Below are positions 1 through 6,357 of a stretch of DNA of 17,225 bases, piece by piece (within the stretch, counting starts at the first letter, position 1; each line of letters begins with the position of its first letter). The DNA is from Lachnospiraceae bacterium UBA7143 (GTDB taxonomy: Bacteria > Bacillota > Clostridia > Lachnospirales > Lachnospiraceae): assembly GCA_002491905.1 (NCBI GenBank), contig DKWV01000013.1, positions 1 to 17,225 on the forward strand, in the 5' to 3' direction. The notes beneath the pieces are model-generated. The model was not told where the DNA came from, ran no database searches, and saw only the letters and a list, made by a program, of their open reading frames with translations. The position numbers were made by a program, and so were the translations under genes.

Positions 1-24
1 GTCTAACTTTAAGGGGTCACCTCA
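1..24. mobile_element. Probable terminal inverted repeat of an IS3-family insertion sequence (element lies to the left)
   Basis: Read on the minus strand, these bases begin with TG and contain a GTGACCCC block followed by AAAGTTAGAC. From memory, this resembles the ends of IS3-family (IS150-group) elements in low-GC Gram-positives, with terminal TG and an AGTTAGAC core. The orientation places the element interior to the left of base 1, so only the tip (ending near base 24) is in the window. No transposase is visible, and target-site duplication cannot be tested because the other end is missing. A chance match to an intergenic sequence is the alternative. Confidence 0.4.
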
Positions 25-95
25 CTAGCCAAAGTTTACAAGGGTGGTTTTTTTATCTAAAAATGCAGAAAAACGTTACTGACTCATCATTGCGA

Positions 96-383
96 TCAAA
101 GTCGGCAATGCGAGAATGAACATGCCGAAAGACAAATTCCCAGAGCATCAACCGCCTCGACAAAGGCAGTCTCGTCGGGAATGACAGGACTCTGTATAAA
201 ATCTGCAGTCGCAATATCCTGATCTTTTATGCTAGAAAAGAACATCTTTACCTCTTCCGCATCATTTGAATAATACGCCAATCGCAAAATCCTTCGGGGA
301 AAAACCGATCTTATAATAGGCAGAGCGGTCGTATTATTATGATCTATACGATACTGACGAAAGAATTGAGATTTTAAGTGGCA
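96..383 (-). pseudogene. Unrecognised open frame, possibly a gene remnant
   Basis: A minus-strand frame stays open from 383 to a stop at 96 (95 codons). The first acceptable start is a TTG near 287, giving a 63-residue product that begins MRLAYYSNDAEE. GAAGGA lies only a few bases before that TTG, which is a poor start. I recognise no family. The stretch contains PVIPDETAFVEAVDALG, which looks protein-like rather than random, so it may be the tail of a decayed gene. It lies between a probable insertion-sequence end and a tRNA operon, a setting where gene debris is common. A short real protein cannot be excluded. The rest of 25-414 shows no gene. Confidence 0.2.
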
Positions 384-397
384 TCAAGATAGGTTAA

Positions 398-407
398 CCC
401 CCCCCCC
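398..407. repeat. Homopolymer run of ten C (G on the minus strand)
   Basis: Ten consecutive C bases are seen on the plus strand, just beyond the U-tract of the tRNA-operon terminator. Runs of this length are slippage-prone. Here the run lies outside any convincing gene, so a coding phase-variation role is not supported. It may also be a sequencing length error. Confidence 0.8.
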
Positions 408-412
408 TAAAA

Positions 413-459
413 TTTGCAAAAGAAAACAGCTCAATCCCAGTATTTACAAGGGATTGAGC
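413..459 (-). terminator. Rho-independent terminator of the tRNA operon
   Basis: A perfect 10-bp stem (GCTCAATCCC at 429-438 paired with GGGATTGAGC at 450-459) encloses an 11-base loop. On the minus strand it is followed by TGTTTTCTTTT. It starts 15 bases past the 3' end of the tRNA-Cys gene, which fits termination of the two-gene tRNA transcript. Confidence 0.88.
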
Positions 460-473
460 CATCTCACAGAGAG

Positions 474-545
474 AGGCGCAGACCGGATTTGAACCGGTGC
501 ATCAGGGTGTTGCAGACCCACGCCTTACCGCTTGGCTACTGCGCC
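474..545 (-). tRNA. tRNA-Cys (anticodon GCA)
   Basis: The minus strand folds into a full cloverleaf. The 7-bp acceptor stem is GGCGCAG/CTGCGCC, the D stem GCC/GGC and the T arm ACCGG-TTCAAAT-CCGGT. The anticodon loop CTGCAAC carries GCA. The discriminator base is U73, a known identity element of cysteine tRNA, which supports the assignment independently. The top pair of the anticodon stem is a U-U mismatch. CCA is not encoded and must be added after transcription. It is the second gene of a Glu-Cys operon, 58 bases downstream of tRNA-Glu. Confidence 0.95.
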
Positions 546-556
546 GCAATATAGTT

Positions 557-582
557 GGAGCAATTCCTACGGAATTAACTCC
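557..582 (-). other. Hairpin in the tRNA-Glu/tRNA-Cys spacer
   Basis: An imperfect inverted repeat (GGAG...AATTCC / GGAATT...CTCC with a bulge and a 3-base loop) lies between the two tRNA genes. It has no U-tract, so it is probably a processing or spacer structure rather than a terminator. Confidence 0.4.
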
Positions 583-603
583 GAATCATGGTCTTTCGAC
601 CGA

Positions 604-675
604 TGACTCCAACGGGAATCGAACCCGTGTTACCGCCGTGAAAGGGCGATGTCTTAACCGCTTGACCATGGAGCC
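604..675 (-). tRNA. tRNA-Glu (anticodon TTC)
   Basis: The minus strand gives a cloverleaf with acceptor stem GGCTCCA/TGGAGTC, the D-arm sequence GTCAAGCGGTTAAGAC typical of bacterial glutamate tRNA, anticodon stem TCGCC/GGCGG with loop CTTTCAC (anticodon TTC), and T arm ACGGG-TTCGATT-CCCGT. The discriminator is A. CCA is not encoded. It is the first gene of the tRNA operon, downstream of a strong promoter at 710-738. Confidence 0.96.
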
Positions 676-709
676 TGACGAAAGGCTTCATGTAGCCTTA
701 ACGTATGCT

Positions 710-738
710 ATGATATCACATCCTGCGGCATTTGACAA
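710..738 (-). promoter_or_regulatory. Sigma-A promoter of the tRNA operon
   Basis: On the minus strand, TTGTCA (733-738) and TATCAT (710-715) are separated by exactly 17 bases, matching the consensus at 5/6 and 5/6 positions. The -10 box ends 34 bases before tRNA-Glu, leaving room for a short leader removed by RNase P. Confidence 0.8.
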
Positions 739-778
739 GAGAATTTTCAAAGAAATTTCTGCCGGCGGCCGGCGGCGC

Positions 779-801
779 GGCACAGCCTCGAACGCTGTGC
801 C
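779..801 (-). terminator. Hairpin after the alpha-galactosidase gene (atypical terminator)
   Basis: A perfect 8-bp stem GGCACAGC/GCTGTGCC with a 7-base loop lies about 40 bases past the alpha-galactosidase stop. No U-tract follows. Instead there is a GC-rich stretch with two GCCGGC copies at 761-766 and 768-773. It probably marks or protects the 3' end of the operon mRNA, but it is not a canonical intrinsic terminator. Confidence 0.45.
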
Positions 802-841
802 CACCTTCTATATTATATTCCCTCTCGCCTAAAATGTGCCG

Positions 842-2965
842 TCAGCATTTCTTTGCCAGAACCGCCACAGCCCGCATATCCTCCGGAATCTGGCACACCA
901 GTTTTCCATCAACAATCCTGATATCCGCCTCCGCATCGGAGAAAATATCCTTGATCCAATATGTCCCGTCCGCCGGAAGGCACACTTCCAACGCGCCGTC
1001 GTGCGCGCCGTTAAAACTGTGGAATACCGCCAGCAGCCCATCCTTCTTCTCATGATCCACGCCACCCTCTGTCCGCACAAGGCACTGCCAGCCTTTCGGG
1101 TGCCGCCAGCTTGCCACCTTCGGTCCGTATAGCGTGCTGAACCCGTCTTTGATGATGGGCGCCGCCTTTTTATAGAAGGCGATTCCCCGGTCAATCACAT
1201 TCCACTGCGCGTCCGTCAGTTTCGTCACATCCCCTGACAGGCACATTCTGCCCAGAAAAGTATTGGCAATGGAGTAGGCGATCCTCTTTAAAGAATCATT
1301 CTCCCGGATCACCGCCCAGATCTGGCTCTGCCTCGGCAGAATCACCCGGTGCAGGGCAGCCGCGATAATCGGGATCTCCTCGCACTCATGGGCGTCCGAG
1401 AAGGACGCCATGCTGCACTCGCTCATCATAAGCGGCTCAAGCTTGTGCCCGCCTGAGGAACAATTTTCCAGAATAATACCGGGCACCTTCTCCTTCACCC
1501 TGCGGATAAAGGCAAGCGACGCCTCCATGTTCTGCCGCAACCCCTCGCCCAGCGACTCTGCACCGTCGCAGCCCACGCCGATGGTATCATTATAATCCAT
1601 TTTCATGTAGGAAAAGCCATATTGATTCAGGGTACCGATCACTTTCTCTTCCAGATACTTCTGCACCCACTCCTGCCGCATGTCCCAGAACCTTCTCATG
1701 GAAGTGGTGAGCGGCATACCGTTTCTTGCAAGCAGATGCGCCGTATCCTGATAACTCTCCGCCTTTTCTCCCACATTGTCAATCTCAAACCAGATGCCAG
1801 GCTTCATGCCGTGAGCCCTGATAGCGTCCACCGTCTTTTCAAGCCCCTCCTGGAACAACTCTTTCGACACATAGTAATCCCCCATAGCCACGTCCCACGG
1901 GATTCCTTCCTGCTTATACCAGCCGCAGTCTATCACGAAATAGGAAAAGCCCCTGTCCTTAATGGCATCCAAAATGCCGCATATGTTCTCGTGGGAAGGG
2001 CAGCCCCAGGTCGTGCAGTATTCATTAAAAATAATGGGGAGCGACTGCTCCGACTCCGGTCCTTGGTCTGCCATTTCATCCAAAGCTGCAGTCATTCTCT
2101 GGGAAATCTCTTCGATGCCGCCACCCTTGCAGACAGACAAAATCGCCTTGGGCGATACAAACGTTTCTCCCGGTTCCACCCGTTTCATCCAGTGCCCGAA
2201 ATCATAATCCGCCAATCCGCCGGAAAGCGCCACGTCATCCCCTCTGCGGTAAACCTCCATCTGCCAACTCGCATTATGACAAAGCTGTGCGCCCCAGAAA
2301 ATATCGGACTTCGCATCTTCCATCACCGCATAGGGAAAGTACCCGTTGACCGGCATGGAACCCACCTGCCCGAACCGCTCACAGCGCACCGCATGACCGC
2401 CCCAGGAAGGTTCCAGCTGCAAGTCCTCCAAAAGCTGGAACTCCGCCCTTCCCTCCATGCTCCACACGCTGCGAATGCGATGCAGCTTTAACATGCCGCT
2501 CTCGTCTGCCCCCACAAAAGGCGAAATCCCGCCCAGAGAAAAGCTGGAAAGCATCTCCAGATCCGCCGCCTGCCCGGAGATATTCTCAAATTCCGTATAG
2601 GAAATCAGACTCTTTTTCCCCTTTTTCCATTCAAGATAGTGCCGATAACGGTAACCTCTGTCATCCGCCAGCGTCGTACACACCACCGCCCCGCCGCTCT
2701 CATCCTTTATCTCCTGCCCGTCCAACCTGAGTGCAAGCACGGACGCACTCTGGCGCATGGTTCTACCACCCGCGTAGCCGCCCGTATAAGTGTCCCCGGA
2801 CAGCTTTACCTGCACAATGGAATCAGGGTAAGGCTTTTCACGGTAACCCACCACATAAGTCATGTCCGCCGGGAGCAGCACAAGCTCTACACTCCCCGTC
2901 TCCTCGTCCTGCACATAGCAGGCACGCATATCCCCCAATATAAATTCGCTGTATATCTTTTTCAT
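842..2965 (-). CDS. GH36-family alpha-galactosidase (cytoplasmic)
   Basis: This 707-residue protein fits clan GH-D, family 36, and would hydrolyse terminal alpha-galactosyl bonds of sugars such as melibiose or raffinose. A beta-sandwich-like N-terminal part (about 1-290) precedes a TIM barrel (about 305-610) and a C-terminal beta domain. The barrel shows FVIDCGW near 345, GMKPGIWFE near 390, KMDYND with the presumed nucleophile Asp457, ENCSSGG near 500, and SFSDAHE with the presumed acid/base Asp524. The family norm is CxSGGGR and WxSD; here the glycine motif is SSGGHK, so substrate range may differ. There is no signal peptide. The start is placed at the ATG 7 bases after GGAGG; an in-frame ATG four codons upstream overlaps that ribosome binding site. 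It is the last gene of the transporter operon, 72 bp after the permease, with a likely additional promoter. Confidence 0.85.
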   Translation of the reverse strand: MKKIYSEFILGDMRACYVQDEETGSVELVLLPADMTYVVGYREKPYPDSIVQVKLSGDTYTGGYAGGRTMRQSASVLALRLDGQEIKDESGGAVVCTTLADDRGYRYRHYLEWKKGKKSLISYTEFENISGQAADLEMLSSFSLGGISPFVGADESGMLKLHRIRSVWSMEGRAEFQLLEDLQLEPSWGGHAVRCERFGQVGSMPVNGYFPYAVMEDAKSDIFWGAQLCHNASWQMEVYRRGDDVALSGGLADYDFGHWMKRVEPGETFVSPKAILSVCKGGGIEEISQRMTAALDEMADQGPESEQSLPIIFNEYCTTWGCPSHENICGILDAIKDRGFSYFVIDCGWYKQEGIPWDVAMGDYYVSKELFQEGLEKTVDAIRAHGMKPGIWFEIDNVGEKAESYQDTAHLLARNGMPLTTSMRRFWDMRQEWVQKYLEEKVIGTLNQYGFSYMKMDYNDTIGVGCDGAESLGEGLRQNMEASLAFIRRVKEKVPGIILENCSSGGHKLEPLMMSECSMASFSDAHECEEIPIIAAALHRVILPRQSQIWAVIRENDSLKRIAYSIANTFLGRMCLSGDVTKLTDAQWNVIDRGIAFYKKAAPIIKDGFSTLYGPKVASWRHPKGWQCLVRTEGGVDHEKKDGLLAVFHSFNGAHDGALEVCLPADGTYWIKDIFSDAEADIRIVDGKLVCQIPEDMRAVAVLAKKC

Positions 2966-2998
2966 GCTTACCTCCATAATACCGCTTGCGACTTCCCA

Positions 2999-3026
2999 AA
3001 TATATGAAAAGAATACCTCGTTTCAA
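2999..3026 (-). promoter_or_regulatory. Candidate internal promoter for the alpha-galactosidase gene
   Basis: On the minus strand, TTGAAA (3021-3026) and TATATT (2999-3004) are spaced by 16 bases. They lie in the 72-bp gap between the permease stop and the galactosidase start. The gap is longer than others in the operon, and no terminator hairpin is present, so this would add to read-through transcription. Confidence 0.5.
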
Positions 3027-3037
3027 GCACTCTTACA

Positions 3038-3907
3038 TTAACCTTTGACCGCCCCCACTGTCATACCTTTAATAAAATATTTCTGCATACTCATAAACAG
3101 TATCGCAATCGGAAGCACAGAGATCACAATAGCGGCCATAGCTGTCGTATAATCGCTGGTCTGCGCTGAAAACAGGGATTGAATCGCCACAGTCAATGTT
3201 TTCAGATTCTTTTTACTCACATACAGACTTGCCAGCAGATAATCATTCCAAATCTGGAATGCCTGCATAATCACAAGCGTGGCAATCGCAGGCTTCAGCA
3301 GCGGCATCACCACACTAAAATATGTTCTGAATACGGAGCAGCCGTCAATTCTCGCGGCCTCCTCCAACTCAAGCGGAACCGTCGTCATAAAGCTGTTCAT
3401 CAAAAAAACGCCGAAAGAGATTCCTGTTGCCACATACATAAAAATAATTCCATAACGTGTATTTGTCAAATTCATTTTATAGCCAATGATATAAATGGGC
3501 AAAAAGAGTGCCTGAAATGGGATCAGGATTCCTACAATAAAATAAATATAGCAAAATTTGAAAAATTTAGCCCTGCATCTCGCAATCGCCCACGCTGTCA
3601 TTCCACACAAAAGCGCCAAAATCAAAACGCTCACAAACGTGTAGAAAAAAGTATTTACAAACGTATGAGACAAATCCAGTTTATCAAACGCCTTCCTGTA
3701 ATTCTCCGTCTGAAAAGAAGACGGAAGCGACAGCGGGCTGGTCAGGTATAGCTCCTTTTTTGTCTTGAAGGAATAGTTGATAATAATTAAAATCGGAGCC
3801 ACAAAGAGCAGCGCCACAACGGTCATCACAATCTGCGTTATAAAGGTCGCCTTTGTATAGGACTGTGTATTCACAGGTTCCTTTTGCTTTTCCCTCTTTA
3901 TTGTCAT
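3038..3907 (-). CDS. Carbohydrate ABC transporter permease, MalG/UgpE type
   Basis: This 289-residue inner-membrane protein is one half of the import channel of a CUT1-type sugar ABC transporter. It has six predicted hydrophobic segments, the first at about 23-44. The cytoplasmic EAA loop that docks the ATPase is visible as EEAARIDG at 182-189, with the downstream proline at MPLLKP. The C-terminus (KYFIKGMTVGAVKG) is the usual ending of this family. Its ATG overlaps the stop of the partner permease by four bases (ATGA), and the AGGAGGT ribosome site lies inside the end of that gene, indicating translational coupling. Substrate is inferred from the neighbouring alpha-galactosidase as an alpha-galactoside, not from the permease itself. 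Confidence 0.93.
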   Translation of the reverse strand: MTIKREKQKEPVNTQSYTKATFITQIVMTVVALLFVAPILIIINYSFKTKKELYLTSPLSLPSSFQTENYRKAFDKLDLSHTFVNTFFYTFVSVLILALLCGMTAWAIARCRAKFFKFCYIYFIVGILIPFQALFLPIYIIGYKMNLTNTRYGIIFMYVATGISFGVFLMNSFMTTVPLELEEAARIDGCSVFRTYFSVVMPLLKPAIATLVIMQAFQIWNDYLLASLYVSKKNLKTLTVAIQSLFSAQTSDYTTAMAAIVISVLPIAILFMSMQKYFIKGMTVGAVKG

Positions 3908-4794
3908 GCCTGCACCTCCTTACTCTTTAAGCCCTTCACCTGAATCACTGCTACCAGCAGCAGCGCCAGAACCAGAGTCACCGACATGGCCGAACCGTAG
4001 CCATACTGTCTTCCGTTGATCGCCGTCGTATAGGTCTGATAAATCACAGATGTGGACGCACGTCCCGGGCCACCCTTGGTCGATGCCACTAAGAGATCAT
4101 AAACCTTTAAGGAGCCCGTCGTAATACCGACTACGCAGATTGTGATAGCCGGAGCCAGCATGGGAATCGTGATATTAAAGAAGCGTGAAATGGGTCCTGC
4201 CCCGTCCACCTTGGCTGCCTCATACAAGTCTGCCGGAACCGACTGCAGTCCCGCGAGGTAAATCAGCATCCAATAACCGATCCACTGCCAGTTATTGGCG
4301 ATGAGCAGCCCGGCTAAAACCGTGCGCCCGCTTCCGAACAAAAGGAAATTAATATTTGTCCCCAGCAGCTCGTTTATTTCCGGCAGAACATTGGAGAACA
4401 TTTTAAGCCACACAAAACCTACGATAATAGAGCTTATCAGACACGGCACAAAAAAAGCTGTCCTGTATAGCTTCTGCGCTTTAATACCGCTGTCCAACGC
4501 CACAGCAAACAAAAGCGCAAGCACATTCTGGATAATCGTATTGCCTATGGTAAACTTGATTGTAAACCACCATGCGGATCGAAAATCCGCATCCTTGCAG
4601 AGATTGATATAATTTTGCAGCCCTACAAACTCCTTGACCTTTGACATGCCATCCCAGCTTGTAACGGAGTACCGCACTGCCAGCATAAGAGGTATGATAA
4701 GGCCGATTGTAAAAATTACAAATCCCGGAAAAACCATTGCGAAATACTGTTTTTCCAGCTTTTTTTCCATTGATTGTTTTCCTGTTTTCCGCAT
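3904..4794 (-). CDS. Carbohydrate ABC transporter permease, MalF/UgpA type
   Basis: This 296-residue membrane protein is the second half of the channel. A hydrophobic first segment (about 18-40) is followed by five more. The EAA loop reads YEAAKVDGAG at 191-200, followed by IPMLAPAI. The start is placed at an ATG five bases after GGAGG; the longer frame upstream has no ribosome site and runs into a hairpin. It lies 77 bp downstream of the solute-binding protein gene and overlaps the next permease by four bases. No ATP-binding subunit is encoded in the window. In many Firmicutes a single MsmK-type ATPase serves several such transporters, which is the likely arrangement here. Confidence 0.93.
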   Translation of the reverse strand: MRKTGKQSMEKKLEKQYFAMVFPGFVIFTIGLIIPLMLAVRYSVTSWDGMSKVKEFVGLQNYINLCKDADFRSAWWFTIKFTIGNTIIQNVLALLFAVALDSGIKAQKLYRTAFFVPCLISSIIVGFVWLKMFSNVLPEINELLGTNINFLLFGSGRTVLAGLLIANNWQWIGYWMLIYLAGLQSVPADLYEAAKVDGAGPISRFFNITIPMLAPAITICVVGITTGSLKVYDLLVASTKGGPGRASTSVIYQTYTTAINGRQYGYGSAMSVTLVLALLLVAVIQVKGLKSKEVQA

Positions 4795-4824
4795 ATGCCC
4801 CTCCAAAAGTCTACAAATATATAG

Positions 4825-4846
4825 GGGCTGCACTATGCAGCAGCCC
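4825..4846 (-). promoter_or_regulatory. Intergenic hairpin between solute-binding protein and permease genes
   Basis: A 7-bp perfect stem GGGCTGC/GCAGCCC with an 8-base loop lies 25 bases after the solute-binding protein stop. A competing stem GCTGC/GCAGC can form within it. No U-tract follows directly. Such hairpins between binding-protein and permease genes often stabilise the upstream mRNA or partly stop transcription, so more binding protein than channel is made. That role is inferred here. Confidence 0.6.
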
Positions 4847-4871
4847 ATACTCTCAATGCTCAAAGCCACTC

Positions 4872-6227
4872 TTAGTTTGCACTGCTGGCATCTACTCTTG
4901 CGTCAGAAGCCGCCAAGCAATCCTCAAAGGAGATATCTCCCTGCAGCCATGCTGCGATATCTTTCGCATTCTCCTCCTGAAAACCGCCCCATACAAGCTG
5001 GTTGTTTCCAAGCGTTACATCCACGATCATATTGTTCGCCGCATACTCGTCGATGTCCGCCTGACTGGGATTCGTGAAGGTAGGCGTCACATCCTTTAAC
5101 ATAGGAGCTGTCTTTGTGTAATCATAAATTTCAACTGCAAGTTCCTTGTCGCCGGTAAGAACATCCAGTACACAGTTGATCGCATCCTGATGCTCACTCT
5201 CGGCACTTGTCATAATTGTGATGTTCGGCTCGAAAATCAGCTTGGAATCACCCGTCTGGTTAGGGAACGGGAAAATACCGAAATTGAAACTCTCGTCGAT
5301 ATCGAGAAAGTTCTGAATCGACCATGAACCGGACACCTTCATTGCCGCCTCGCCCATCACCATCTTCGCGTCACAGTCCGTCTGCTCTGTTGAGAAGGTT
5401 TCCGGATATGTATTGTCATAAATCAGCTTGTTGTACTGATAAGCCGTCTGCATCATCTTATCGTCCGCAAAGGAAACCTCGCCTGCACGGAACTTATCGC
5501 CCCATGTGGGATCATTATTGAATACATCATTCATTGCAAACTGCATCGTCACATTACCGATAGACCACGTATCAACCATATGACTTGCGAAAGGCTTGAT
5601 GCCCTTTGCATTACAGTCGTCGATAATCGCCTGCAGTTCCGCCTGCGTCTTGGGAACAGACCAGCCGTTCTCCGCAAACATATCTTTGTTGTAATACACG
5701 CCCTGATACAGCGCATTGTATACCAATCCGTACGTCTTACCGTCAATCGTCACATTCTGCCTTGCCGCGTCCAGCCCTCTGTCCAGATATTGGGCATCGA
5801 TTTCTCCCAGAATCCCCTGAGGCGCGTAGGTCGCAACATCCTGCGCCTTGCCAATCATAATATCAGGCAGCCCGGACTGCATATACTGCTGCATTTTAGG
5901 CTGAAAATCGTTACCCCAGTCAACACACTCCCATTCCAGCGTGATATTGGGATACGCCTTCGCCAGCGCTTCGTCAATCATCTCTTCAATACCGGCATCT
6001 GTCGTGGATTGTCCTGCCAGCACAGTCAATGTAACTGCCTCCCCGGAGCTGTCCGCTTCCGCTGCCGGCGCGTCTTCCGTCTCAGACGCTTCCTCCACCG
6101 CAGGTGCCTCCGCCGCAGGTGTTTCCGCGGGTGTTTCCGCGGGTGCTTCCGCTCCACCGCCACACCCCGCCAACGTCGGAACGAGCATTGCCGTACATAA
6201 TACTACACTCAATAATTTCTTTTTCAT
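4872..6227 (-). CDS. Sugar ABC transporter solute-binding lipoprotein (SBP1)
   Basis: This 451-residue lipoprotein has a lipid-type signal peptide (MKKKLLSVVL...), with lipobox LAGC and lipidated Cys22. A low-complexity Ala/Glu/Pro linker spans residues about 26-63, and a family-1 extracellular sugar-binding fold follows. It should hold substrate at the outer membrane face and deliver it to the two permeases immediately downstream. The start is supported by AAGGAGAGG just before the ATG. It is strikingly similar to the adjacent SBP2 (4-5 shared blocks including VLAGQST, ECVDWG and DIMIGKAQDV) but has the long linker that SBP2 lacks. It is first in the transporter operon, immediately after the terminator that ends the regulatory operon, which fits independent, probably induced, transcription. 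The ligand is inferred as an alpha-galactoside from the GH36 gene. Confidence 0.92.
   Translation of the reverse strand: MKKKLLSVVLCTAMLVPTLAGCGGGAEAPAETPAETPAAEAPAVEEASETEDAPAAEADSSGEAVTLTVLAGQSTTDAGIEEMIDEALAKAYPNITLEWECVDWGNDFQPKMQQYMQSGLPDIMIGKAQDVATYAPQGILGEIDAQYLDRGLDAARQNVTIDGKTYGLVYNALYQGVYYNKDMFAENGWSVPKTQAELQAIIDDCNAKGIKPFASHMVDTWSIGNVTMQFAMNDVFNNDPTWGDKFRAGEVSFADDKMMQTAYQYNKLIYDNTYPETFSTEQTDCDAKMVMGEAAMKVSGSWSIQNFLDIDESFNFGIFPFPNQTGDSKLIFEPNITIMTSAESEHQDAINCVLDVLTGDKELAVEIYDYTKTAPMLKDVTPTFTNPSQADIDEYAANNMIVDVTLGNNQLVWGGFQEENAKDIAAWLQGDISFEDCLAASDARVDASSAN
6118..6153. repeat. 12-bp tandem repeat in the SBP1 linker
   Basis: Two identical copies of GGTGTTTCCGCG (6118-6129, 6130-6141) are followed by a third copy with two changes (6142-6153). 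They encode the repeated AETP/AEAP units of the lipoprotein linker. In-frame slippage would lengthen or shorten the tether without breaking the protein. Confidence 0.85.
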
Positions 6228-6278
6228 GTCCCTCTCCTTTTCATAAATGACCTCGCAGTCGTTTTTCGGTACAAGAAC

Positions 6279-6305
6279 AGTGTAGTATTTTTAACATTCT
6301 GACAA
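6279..6305 (-). promoter_or_regulatory. Candidate promoter of the transporter operon
   Basis: After the preceding terminator, the minus strand carries TTGTCA (6300-6305) and a weak -10 candidate TACACT (6279-6284) with a short 15-base spacer. Two GTCA words nine bases apart (complement of 6309-6312 and 6300-6303) overlap the -35 region. A good -35 with a poor -10 and spacer is what an activator-dependent promoter often looks like, and the YesN-type regulator encoded upstream is the obvious candidate. This is an inference. Confidence 0.35.
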
Positions 6306-6317
6306 CTATGACTAATT

Positions 6318-6353
6318 TGAAAAAACAGTTGCACTTTTTTGAGAAAGTGCAAC
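6318..6353 (-). terminator. Rho-independent terminator ending the regulatory operon
   Basis: A perfect 10-bp stem (GTTGCACTTT/AAAGTGCAAC, arms at 6328-6337 and 6344-6353) with a 6-base loop is followed on the minus strand by TGTTTTTTC. The stem begins four bases past the SBP2 stop codon. It cleanly separates the sensor genes from the transporter genes. Confidence 0.92.
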
Positions 6354-6357
6354 CGTC

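Noticed and set aside
25..60. Possible plus-strand terminator (CACC...GGTGG followed by a T run)
   Set aside because: The stem is only about four pairs with a long loop, and no plus-strand gene precedes it in the window.
474..545. tRNA-Cys 3' end as an attachment site of an integrated element
   Set aside because: No second copy of the tRNA 3' end and no integrase gene are seen in the window.
1622..2491. Long plus-strand open frame opposite the alpha-galactosidase
   Set aside because: It is antisense to a strongly supported GH36 gene, has no ribosome site or recognisable motif, and its composition is that of a reverse-frame shadow.
5580..6246. Plus-strand Ala/Ser- and Arg-rich frames opposite SBP1
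   Set aside because: The skewed composition is explained by the reverse complement of the Ala/Glu/Pro linker repeats; no independent coding evidence.
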